A stretch of DNA of 64,000 nucleotides from Rhyacophila brunnea (lineage: Eukaryota; Arthropoda; Insecta; Trichoptera; Rhyacophilidae), in assembly GCA_022495005.1 (NCBI GenBank), contig JAGYXB010000825.1:1984001-2048000 (forward strand). Direction: 5' to 3'. The notes beneath the pieces are model-generated. The model was given only the letters and a program-made list of their open reading frames with translations. It searched no databases and was not told the origin of the DNA. A program made the translations under genes and the position numbers. Each line of letters starts with the position of its first letter. Positions within the stretch are counted from its first letter, which is position 1. Below are positions 12,723-22,269 of the stretch, piece by piece.

Positions 12723-13034
12723 GGGTCTATTCTATACTTATCGACCGCTAACGTGATAAAGTGATAGATATTATCGAGCTTAGGGTAGGTTTGTATCAAA
12801 GTATTAGCACTTATTTCAACAATTACAACCAACGTATTGTAATTGTTGCAATAAGTGCTATATTTTAACAGCAGCAAGGGAGGCGCTGTTAAAATGTAGC
12901 GCTTATTGCAACAATTACAACCAATGTAATGTAATTGTTACAATAAGTGCTAATACTTTGATACAAACCTACCCTAAGTTTGATAATATTTATCACTTTA
13001 TCACTTTAGCGGTCGATAAGTACAGAATAGACCC
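12723..13034. mobile_element. Foldback element, 312 bp, ends GGGTCTATTCT
   Basis: Nearly the whole element is one inverted repeat. GGGTCTATTCTATACTTATC at the left matches the inverse of GATAAGTACAGAATAGACCC at the right. TAGGGTAGGTTTGTATCAAAG and its inverse, and AGCACTTATT..AACAATTACA and its inverse, follow in order. The centre is AACAGCAGCAAGGGAGGCGCTGTT. No ORF. Folded, it makes a hairpin with ~140-bp arms. No target duplication was settled. Confidence 0.75.
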
Positions 13035-13607
13035 AAAGGAGTGGACATGGACAAAGAAGATGATCAATATATTATGTAGTTTTTACATCCTGTATTTAGA
13101 ATTTGTATTAGGTACTAATAATACGTATATTCGATAAACGTGGATAAATTTCTTCTTGAAATATTCAGGTGTTATTTTTAACACGTGCGAGCTGTACGGA
13201 ATCCAATTAGCTGTCGTATATTTTTGTTGTTAATACACAAGGGATCATGCAAAATGCCGCGTTGGCGATGTTTTAAAAATAGGGATTGTGTAATAATATT
13301 GTGATAATAAGTTAATAGCATGGCAAGTGAAAATCCTCGGGGATTTGAAAGATCATTTTTTTAACTATCGGAGTCGAAAAATCACGGGATAGAATTATAT
13401 TAGATTCCGGGATTAAAATAATCCCGTCACGCCGCTGCTCATAGAGTTCAGTGACGCAAATAAAGGCTTTAAAAATTAAAACGGTTCAACGGAACTTAGA
13501 ACCTACTAAGTGGCATAGTATTATTTGAGATAGAATTCGCAAACACTGAGCATGTTTTGGGTGCAAGAAAGCCGTCAAAGTTTACCTAATATTGTCTAAT
13601 AGTCTAC

Positions 13608-14103
13608 CAGTGGCGAGGGGTGAAGATCTGACACAACCACTATACACATACACTAAACTTTTTCAGTCATATTTTTTATTTGTTTTCATTGAACTAAGAA
13701 TACATTTTGCAGATGGTTGCTGGTTAGTTTTTAAAATTCAATTAAACCCTGCCCAAACCAAACCATAAAAGATGGGCGATTCGACAAAAATATTGCACAC
13801 TTTTTCAGTCATACTTACTTGTTTTCATTGAATTAAGAATACATAATATTATTACAGATGGTGGTTAGTTTTTTTTTTTTAATTCATTCTTGCCTAACCA
13901 AACCATAAACCATAACGGATAAAAAAATCTTCTATCTAGGTATAAAATATCTTAGATTATGTATAATTCAATGGCATAATTTTTATTTTTTTGACTTGGG
14001 CTTGGTTACGCAGGGTTTAATTTGGTTTTGAAAACTAAACAATAATATTTGCAATGTGTAGTCGTATTTCAATGAATACAAATACGTATGATTGACAAAG
14101 TGA
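13608..14103. mobile_element. hAT MITE of the CAGTGGCGAAGG family, decayed copy
   Basis: It starts CAGTGGCGAGGGGTGAAG and contains the family's CATTGAACTAAGAATACA.., CAGATGGT..GTTAGTTTTTAAA and AATTAAACCCTGCC blocks. The right half (GGTTTAATTTGG.., TATTTCAATGAATACAAATACG) is inverted as in the complete copy at 18228-18823. The right terminus is missing. An internal duplication repeats the TTTTCAGTCATA..TTGTTTTCATTGAA block. Confidence 0.65.
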
Positions 14104-14655
14104 ATTTGGGGAGGTCTTCATGCAAGCCCAAATCTCTTGACGTGTCTGACGAGTTGCAGACTGCATAGAGAAAAACCAATCTGTATGTATTGCCGCTTAG
14201 TAAACCAATCATGCCCTCATTGCTCGAAATTGGGTCAATGTTGTGTATATGCGAAAAAACGGAAAAGAAACAACACTGGACTGGAACAAAGTACGCACGA
14301 TATCATCGATAATTTTTATAGGCCAGGGGCGTGCAGTAGAATCGGGCGGAGAAGGGGGAGATCGCCGGGGACGCATTCCCAAACTAGGAAAAGTTCAATA
14401 ACCCTGGCCCGACGACGCACACAAATGCACTACACACCTGTATAATATCATACATACATCTTCCACATTGTTCATAGAATAATTTTAATGTGACCATCAA
14501 TTTATAAAAATATGGAAGCATTCGATCGATTTTTTTACGCGTTAAAATTTGTTTCATAACAAGTGTTTTGTCTACAACTAGATTGTAGTTATTTATTATC
14601 AAGTACCTATGACTCCTAAGAGTACTGATTGTATAAAAGTTTCGCTTTCATCTAC

Positions 14656-14998
14656 GGCACACCCCACATCCTGAAGCGGGCCCCCAGGCCAGGATCTTTT
14701 CCGGGCTCCCTTCCTATCGGTAATGTTAAAGGCAGTCTGACGCTCTACAGTGGCGTTTTCCAAATGGAGGTCAAATAAAATTCAGTGTATTTTTTAGCGA
14801 TTTAAAATATCGAATTATGGTGTTGTCAAGTATCGCGCGTCAACCAAAAATTGCATCGCACAACCATATATTTTAAAAAGGTAATAACTTCGAAGTAAAA
14901 TAGCCCGCAGGCTTATCTGATCGACCCGCCAAGCCGCCCCCCCCCCCCCTGAGCTCGGCCCCCTAGGCTAGAGCCCTGTTAGCCCCCCCTTGTGGGGT
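14656..14998. repeat. GC-rich MITE, copy 1
   Basis: It shares CACCCCACATCCTGAAGCGGG, CCCCCAGGCCA.GAT, GCTCTACAGT and the terminal GGCTAGAGCCCTGTTAGCCC block with copies at 20156-20641 and 38091-38500. GC-rich ends enclose an AT-rich core, and a C13 run lies at about 14937-14949. No ORF. Confidence 0.6.
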
Positions 14999-15001
14999 CC
15001 A

Positions 15002-15237
15002 CGCAGAGATCACTCGCGATATAAATTTTTTAGAACATAAAACTGGCTGCGCTCATAAAAACATGTGTATCGGCGGCTTGAGAATGTAGCGGCCGACGGA
15101 AAAGTGTACCGGACACGCTTTGACTCATTAGCTCGGGGCGTTCATAAACATAATACAAAGTCCCTTTTATTCGAATACAATAGGCTCCTTATTATATAAA
15201 AGCGCGACACCGGTGTCCCATCTGAAACGGACCTTAA
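15002..15237. repeat. GTTTCAGACG foldback family, half copy
   Basis: This matches the right half of 21915-22256: CGGCGGCTTGAGAATGTAGC, GGACACG, TTGACTCATTAGCTC, GGGCGTTCATAAACATAATA, CGCGACACCGGTGTCCC, ending CTGAAACGG. It abuts the GC-rich MITE directly. Only one end is present. Confidence 0.6.
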
Positions 15238-16075
15238 GGTCCAGATTTCCACATTATACATGACGATGGAAAACACTGATGGCCTTGTCCTTGTTACGTT
15301 CAATTAATGAACCAAAACGAGAAGGGTAAAAGAACGATTTAATTTCCTTCGAAATAAAATCGTTAGACCGCAAATATGCATAATAGTACAATAAAACTAG
15401 ATTCCAAGACCCACAATCAGAATGCATTAAGTAGCATTTCATTAGAATACGTCTCAATCTAAAATTGGTCAAAGTTAACTTATTATAGACTGTAAATCGG
15501 AGCTATTATCTAAATGCATATATTTTCTGGAAATATAACTAAAAAACAATGTCAAAATCTTAATAGCATTCATAAAATAATAAGAATTATTATTATCCAA
15601 CTTTTTTTGTCCTCGTGACATGTAAATTATAAAATTGGTGTCTGCCAGATCCATCTTTTTTCTAGATTGCACTGACAAGTCATTGTTTCCTATTCCCACG
15701 TGTAATGAAGTCAAAAGCTGAGCTATTATCAATTTTGTACGCGACATCGTAATTATTATGAGCTGTGAATGTAAAACCAAGCGAAGAGAATAATAGTAGG
15801 TATGTAAGTATTTTCCCACTGTAACTTTTAGAATTTTAATGGTCTTCTCATTTCGCCCACGAATTGTTTTTCCCAGATTCAAAATAGAGTTCAACTACTA
15901 CATTGCGCCCCTATTACAGTATTTCACCAATCCACAAAATCGTCGATTATAAGACGCACCAGTATTTTTATATAACAATAAGATTATAATAAATAAACAA
16001 ATTTAGAAATAATCGTTGTTTCTCAAGAAAATAATATGTTTAGCCTTACGATCATTATTCTTTAAGACGGCACGG

Positions 16076-16429
16076 TACTTCAGTGAAACGGCAAATAATT
16101 TTCAACTATAGGTGCGACGAAATTTCGGACTGGCTGGCAATCGGAGAGCGAAAGTCGAGCTGTGAACACGTCAATTTGTTTTCTGAAGGCGACGGGGGAA
16201 TTAATTCTTAAATCGTGTAAAGATGACTAAAAAACGTTACCCATTTACTTGAAAAAGAAAACATGTCAATGAATATATTATTATTATTAGTAATATAACA
16301 ATAAACATAACATTAAATGGACGCACGTTGACTTTTTATGACAAACTATGTTTTGTTCTGCACGCGCCATTTGCACAATCTTCGCGTCGCGTAGTCACGA
16401 TCGTTTTAGACCGTGCCCCAGCTGAAGTA
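16076..16429 (+). mobile_element. MITE with TIR TACTTCAG, copy 1
   Basis: It is nearly identical over ~350 bp to 54404-54751: CAGTGAAACGGCAAATAATT, GGTGCGACGAAATTTCGGAC, ACCGTGCCCCAGCTGAAGTA. It begins TACTTCAG and ends CTGAAGTA, so the ends fit a TA target duplication (CTTCAG..CTGAAG). No ORF. The high similarity of the two copies suggests fairly recent activity. Confidence 0.75.
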
Positions 16430-16473
16430 TAGCCTTAAAATGTCAAATTTACGTTTCGCGGCAGTTTCTGTCA

Positions 16474-16581
16474 GCCGTGGTCATCTGCATAGACCAGTGA
16501 TTCCCGATCGCGGGATCCGCGAACAGCGCCGTGGTCATCTGCATAGACCAGTGATTCCCGATCGCGGGATCCGCGAACAGC
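16474..16581. repeat. Two tandem 54-bp units with a hAT-like end motif
   Basis: A 54-bp unit (GCCGTGGTCATCTGCATAGA, CCAGTGATTCCCGATCGCGG, GATCCGCGAACAGC) is present twice, exactly. A third copy starts at 16582 and diverges. CAGTGATTCCCGATCGCGGGATC resembles a hAT terminus, and the sequence continues to GGGGTTCCGGGAG. On the minus strand the unit is 18 codons long and stays open, which is a by-product of its length. Confidence 0.8.
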
Positions 16582-17365
16582 GCCAGGGGTTCCGGGAGAA
16601 TTCGAATGAACGTTTTTGATAATTGAGTAAAAAACGTAGCAACAACGGATAAGAAAATAAAAATTTGCGAATGAGAGGTCAGTAATGAGCCTCGCCACCT
16701 ACTATGCACCGGTTTCTGTGAATGCGGTAAAAATAATATATTCATTGCACGCTAACGTTAAAGTTACCTACAGCAAAGTATTGATGTACCTATAATCTAA
16801 ATCTAAATGCTAAGATAATTCATAAAGTTTGGTCACATCAGCAGATAATATGTGTGCGTTATAGGCACATAAATTTAATAGTGTAGGCAAGTAAAGTTAG
16901 GAGGCATCCTCACGCACACCTGTTAGACAAAAATTCAACGTGCTGGGCATCAATCACAACCACAAACAAAGAACTTTCCATCAGCGATTGCCAAGGTATA
17001 AGTAGACACAGTCACTTTGTACAACAAAGGTGTTGCATAGGTGTTAATTGGCCCCGTATAGATACCACGAGGAACTTGATGCATTTTTGTATATTTTAAA
17101 TTTAAGTAATAGTAGACATGTCGGTGCGGCAGATTTGATTTGTGAAAATACAACAAACAATAATAGTTAGTTCCCTTTGATAATTTATCAGCAGGCACTA
17201 GCTACTATTGGGCCATACAAAATAATGGAATAATCATTTCAAGAGATTCAGCGTTTATTTGGTGGAAAATCATGGATGACTTGTAAAATGTATCGTATCA
17301 CTTGGCATTCACCACATCAAGCATTTGGTACTCGTATTTGATAAACATCACTATGTACTTACCTA

Positions 17366-17541
17366 AAGCGCCGGCTAAACGGCAACGACTTGCCTCCACG
17401 GTATAGTTTGTGCAAAAAAATACGTAACACTTTTCGGTTTGCGCGAGCTACAGTTTTCCTGTCCATATACACAGGCTTCCCGATACAAAACGGTTTGCGC
17501 AGGTAAGCTTGTGGTAAAGCTTGAGCGTCTAGCCGGCGCTT
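17366..17541. mobile_element. Short MITE, TIR AAGCGCCGGCTARACG
   Basis: AAGCGCCGGCTAAACGGC at the left end is repeated inverted at the right (GCGTCTAGCCGGCGCTT). The ~175-bp interior is not foldback. A minus-strand frame of 78 codons crosses the element but runs through both TIRs, so I do not treat it as a gene. Confidence 0.5.
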
Positions 17542-17710
17542 AAGAGAAATAAGTGTCGTAAAAATGAAAGAATGCCAAGTGATCCAATTAAACAATATAA
17601 TCAGTGTAAAAAAATATTTTTAATTAATTTTTAACATTACTATTGTAATAAAATAACTTCTTTTTGCATATTACACTTCAAGAACGAACTCTACTTTCTG
17701 AACGACGATA

Positions 17711-17800
17711 ATGCCGCGCACCCACATGCTGATTTTTGTTGATCGACTATATGTTGAGTGCCAGTTTAAACTACAATAAAATTTGATCAACTTATAAGTT
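17711..17800 (+). repeat. Half copy related to the 41.4-kb MITE
   Basis: AATGCCGCG..ACATG.TGATTTTTGTTGATCGACTATATGTTGA resembles the left end of 41430-41766 (AATGCCGCGTTCTCACATGG, CAATTTTTGTCGTTCAAC). Divergent, and no right end was seen. Confidence 0.35.
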
Positions 17801-18227
17801 AAATTTAATTAGGTTTAGATTATTATATTGTTCAACGTTCAACAGACAGTTGATTAACAAAACTTAACGTGTGAGAACTCTGTGTAAGGCAATATCATTA
17901 AACCAAAGTATTACTTACATACGCCAAAATGTTACAATATTTCTAATCGGCAATAATTATCCGCAGAAGCTTAAATGACTATGTAAAGTAAAGGATATGT
18001 TTGTAATATTAGTCTTACACAAAAAGTTGCAGAAAGCCTTGTCCAGAAGACGGAATAATACATGAATGTGAAAGACTGCAAAGACTAATGATGAAACTAG
18101 CTGCAATCAGATTGATTTGTAGCAAACTTTACAGAATTACAGTATCGCCCACGTCTGTTAAAAACAGTACTTACAAGTATTTCAACGCAATTTTAGAGTC
18201 ACTTGAAATTATTATAACTATGTGCAG

Positions 18228-18823
18228 CAGTGGCGAAGGGTGGAGGTAGGCTGTTAAGATTCGCTATAAATAGTGCACACTAAACTTTGTTAGTCATATG
18301 TATTTGTTTTTATTGAACTAAGACTTCAATTTACAGATGGTATTAGTTAGTTTTTAAAAATCAATTAAACCCTGCCTAAACGAAACCATAATAGATTTGG
18401 TCTAATTTGGGCAATACGACAAAATTGTGTACAATTTTTCATTCATAGTTATTTGTTTTCGTTGGATTAAAACTACATATTACACATATTTTTGGTTCAT
18501 TTTTTTGATTCATTAAGCCCTGCGTAAACCAAACTATAATAAATAAATTTATTTATTAATAAATATTATTCCATCTATAAAATACTCAAAGTTATGTATG
18601 ATTTAATTGCATAATTTTAGATATTTTATAGATAGACATGTATTTTTTGACTAATATCTATTATGGCTTGGTTTCTCAGGGTTTAATTGAATTTTAAAAT
18701 CTAACCTACACTATCTGTAAATTGTAGTCTTATTTCAATGAAAACAAATATGTATGTCTGAAAAAGTTTAATGTGCACTATTTATGGCGGATCTTAACAG
18801 CCTACCTCCACCCTTCGCCACTG
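18228..18823. mobile_element. hAT MITE, CAGTGGCGAAGG family, complete copy with 8-bp TSD
   Basis: The ends are CAGTGGCGAAGGGTGGAGGT and its inverse. ATGTGCAG flanks both sides exactly (18220-18227 and 18824-18831). The inverted arms are ~220 bp and include GTTAAGATTCGCTATAAAT.., CATTGAA/TTCAATG blocks and AATTAAACCCTG/CAGGGTTTAATT. No ORF. It is the reference copy for relatives at 13608, 48755 and 54185. Confidence 0.9.
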
Positions 18824-19168
18824 ATGTGCAGTATTGCTAAGATAAACCCTGAAACTTAAATATGTTATGGACGAATTACTACATACAAATCTACCATTTA
18901 GAACACGAAACACGGTTAGACATATTATAGTGAAAACATCGTGTCCGGAAACTTGTACGTATGCAGATCGCCGTATTACACTTCAACGTGAAATGTTGTA
19001 TCGGAAATATATGGCCGTATATTAAAGTCTGTACAACCTCTTTGGGTTGGGTCGTATTATAGTACTGACATAAAATTCATGTCTAAATAAAACACGGTTC
19101 TTGTCGGTTTACACTTGACAGGAAGCCAGCAGCAAACATATTTTATGGCCAATATATTGGATTATTTG

Positions 19169-19190
19169 TTAGGTTAGGTTAGGTTAGGTT
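19169..19190 (+). repeat. Interstitial (TTAGG)n tract
   Basis: Four and a half TTAGG units sit in an otherwise non-repetitive stretch. TTAGG is the ancestral insect/arthropod telomere repeat. Such short internal tracts can arise by break repair or by chance slippage. It supports an arthropod origin. Confidence 0.7.
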
Positions 19191-19739
19191 TTCATTCTTG
19201 AATTTTTGAATTTTGCCAAAATCAGCTATGAAAATTGAATTAATGTTCATATTGAATCAAATAAAATTAGAAACCGTAGAGTATACGGTCATCTCTTTCC
19301 GATAGAAAGCTCACGGCGAATTGTGTCACGGTGAAATGTTTTACGTACAATTTACATGTAACCGAAAACATAGCCGACCGTGTTAATTATTGTACATAGA
19401 TACTTATATCGGCTTGAACTATCAAACCTATTTGAGATCGTCGGGTCGGATTGATTTGTTTAGAGTCTGGTGGATAATTAAGATCTTGAAAGCAAAGAGA
19501 TCGGATACAAACTAAAATAGCTATCAAAAATAATACGTGTGCCACGGAAATTACCTACTGAAAATCAAATTTCCTGAAACGGATTGAGAAAACAGTATTA
19601 TATTATCGAATATTATGTTTCGATCAACACGCAAGTTCTCAACACCCACGAGGTCAACGGTTATGCGGCGTGAACGGTTTAAAAAATTAAATGTACAGAT
19701 TACACGCTCAAGTCACTAGAGGGAAAACTTTACCGAAAG

Positions 19740-19925
19740 TGGCTTTACAGATACAATAAAAACGATTTCACATCCCTGTCGTCGTATCCGCGGGGCGGAC
19801 ACGGCGCGACCGGCCATCTCTTTTCCTCCGCACGCGACCAAATTACCATTTCCCCGCCATAAAAAACAAAAACTGACATTTTATAATATTTCCCCGTCCC
19901 CCCACCACCCATAATAGGACCCCAC
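19740..19925. other. GC-rich, CpG-containing patch, possible regulatory region
   Basis: A local GC rise (CCGCGGGGCGGACACGGCGC, CCTCCGCACGCGACC, CCCCGTCCCCCCACCACCC) in AT-rich surroundings. There is no ORF, repeat copy or TIR that I can see. It could be a promoter or enhancer in the long 5' region of cora, or part of an unrecognised element. Confidence 0.25.
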
Positions 19926-20155
19926 TGGAATATTACAATATGTATGCGGAAGAATGGATTCGATCAAACAAGTGACTGCCTATTATTTTTACGATTAAAA
20001 TTGGTGCCTACATGATGATGCATGGAAAAGGAAACATTCATAATTAGCGATGAATATAAGATACTATAGTCAAAATTGTCTAGCATATCACTTGCCCACG
20101 CTCTCTCGTTCACAATGAAAGCACCATAAATAATAAAATACTATAGGTGCTTTCA

Positions 20156-20641
20156 TGGCCCCCACCCCACATCCTGAAGCGGGCCCCCAGGCCACGATGT
20201 TTGGCGGGTCCCCAACCTATTACTAAGGTTAAGGACAGTGTAATGTTCTACAGTAGTGTTTCCCAAATGGTGTTCCGCGGAAGTCCAGCGTTCTTCCGTG
20301 TAAAATAAAGGGTATTCCGTGTAGTTTTAATGATTTTAGGTATTTTTAAATCAATATTCTTGAATTGTCGGCACTCAGCATCATATTATGAAGCACTGAT
20401 CGCGGCCCCCTTTTGTGATAGCCAAGTAACGTGCGACCCTTCGCCAGGTTGGATAAATAGTTATCTTTATTAGTCAGGAAACACATTAAAAGTAATAATA
20501 AAATTCTACTTGCCAGATGATTTTACTATTAGAGGAATTTTGTGGTGTGTTTATCTCACTACAACTTTTATAACTATAACAGTTTAACTGGTCGACCTGC
20601 CACGCCAGGCCCCCAGGCTAGAGCACTATCAGCCCACCATG
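20156..20641. mobile_element. GC-rich MITE, copy 2, with direct flanks
   Basis: Same family as 14656 and 38091 (CCCCACATCCTGAAGCGGGC, TTCTACAGTAGTG, CCCAGGCTAGAGC). It is flanked by GGTGCTTTCA on both sides (20146-20155 and 20642-20651), a probable target duplication. A third, inverted copy of that word (GAAAGCACC) lies just left at 20117-20126. Confidence 0.65.
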
Positions 20642-21914
20642 GGTGCTTTCAAATATTATAGTATTCTATTTTTGGTGTCGAACAATCCGTGGAGTGACAA
20701 TGATATTCGTGTTCGCGAAGTGACAAGCTATGTATGATGTGAGTGGGTACTATAGGTAAATTATCCGGCTTCGTTGATGGGTTTACTTCAGTAATCACGA
20801 ATTCATGAAATATGTTATAAGATTTTTAACTTAATGGTTAGCGATACTGTTCTATAAGAGGTCACTAAGACTTTCGTTACATTTGTCCCGAAGATGTTGT
20901 AGATTTTATGGCGCGAAAACACTTTGTAGTTGAGGTAGAAAGCATGAAACAGATGCATCCGACAATGTTATCCTCTAATGCTGATCATGTTCAAGTAATC
21001 CGCGTCTTTAGCAGAACGACAACGTCAAAGAAACTTTTTTTATTATTTATATGTAGATATCAGTTGGGGCCAAGTAAATAAAATCAAACAATGATACTGA
21101 AATTCTAACCACTAATAATAAATTCATATTTGTCGGCACAGAACCACATATTTCAAGTTCACAACCGGTTTTAAAACTATAAACTTTCAAGAAGAAACGT
21201 CCACGAAGATAGTCTAAAATGAGCCGTCTTGTACTAAATATCATCGAATCATGATTCCATTTCCGACGACTGACTGCAACACCTGGTGGGTTTTCGGCGG
21301 TATAATAAAGCATATATTACTCAAAACTAAAAAACTGGTATTTTTAGGGCGCAGTGAATTGACAATATTTGAACGCCACTCTATTATGCTAATTATTAGA
21401 TATCAAAGTTCTGGCAATCTCACTTTTTAAATAATAAGCAATATTTTTAAATCTTCGACCGACACGACCTGTTGCTGATGTGGATTAATCATAAAATCCC
21501 AGCTTTGGGCGACAAATATTAATAGTACGTGTCAGTTCTCTCAGACAATGTCCGTCATCCCTGACTACCCCCACCCTCTTAATATGCGCTGCGGCTGGGA
21601 GAGCTTCTTACCTATTTAACTCTCAATCAATATATTTGGTTACTTGCTAATAGTAACTAATATCACCCAATATAACAGTCGATCCCCATACGGCCATACA
21701 TATAAATAAAGAGATACTTTCTAGCCAGTCTATTCAACTACTGGTGTCCGAAAATATTACGTGACTGATATCATTTACAGAAGTACCAACACCGTGTAAT
21801 TAAAATATCATCAATCCAAATTAATGAATGTCTTGACTTATGCAGGATTGTATTTTTTTCCTGTCAATAATCGAAACTAGCCAAACGAATGTTTTGACGT
21901 GTAGAGTAGAGTAA

Positions 21915-22256
21915 GGCCCGTTTCAGACGAGACACCCGTGTCGCGCTCGTATATAACATAGGAGGCCTTTGTATTCGAATAAAGGGGCCTTTGTATTATG
22001 TTTATAATCACCCCAGAGCTAATGAGTCAACGCGTGTCCGGTACACTTTTCCATCGGCAGCTACATTCTCAAGCCGCCGATACACTTGTTTTTATTACCG
22101 CAGCCAGTTTTATGTTCTAATTTATAACGCGAAATTATGCGTTGACTCATTAGCTCTGGGGCGTTCATAAACATAATACATAGGCCCTTTATTCGAATAC
22201 AAAGGTCTCCCATATTATATACGAGCGCGACACCGGTGTCCCGTCTGAAACAGGCC
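21915..22256. mobile_element. Foldback element, ends AGGCCYGTTTCAGACG
   Basis: The inverted arms are ~130 bp: GGCCCGTTTCAGACGAGACA, CCCGTGTCGCGCTCGTATAT, GCCTTTGTATTCGAATA, ATGTTTATAA, CAGAGCTAATGAGTCAACGC, and their inverses at the right. The centre carries CTACATTCTCAAGCCGCCGA. A half copy is at 15002-15237. No ORF, no settled target duplication. Confidence 0.75.
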
Positions 22257-22269
22257 TAAGTACCTAATA

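Noticed and set aside
12723..13034. Large hairpin considered as a microRNA precursor
   Set aside because: Arms of ~140 bp with transposon-like ends fit a foldback element better than a pre-miRNA.
14137..14445. Cysteine-rich frame (CMYCRLVNQSCPHCSKLGQCC) that recalls a piggyBac C-terminal zinc finger
   Set aside because: The spacing of Cys/His is not right for the finger, no upstream transposase is present, and the stretch follows a hAT MITE remnant.
15475..15894. 139-codon minus-strand open frame
   Set aside because: AT-driven composition (Ile, Tyr, Asn, Lys), no domain, no homologous neighbour, no convincing splice sites. Likely chance.
16471..16698. YADD in a duplicated minus-strand frame, as in reverse transcriptases
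   Set aside because: It comes from the 54-bp tandem repeat. No other reverse transcriptase motif flanks it.
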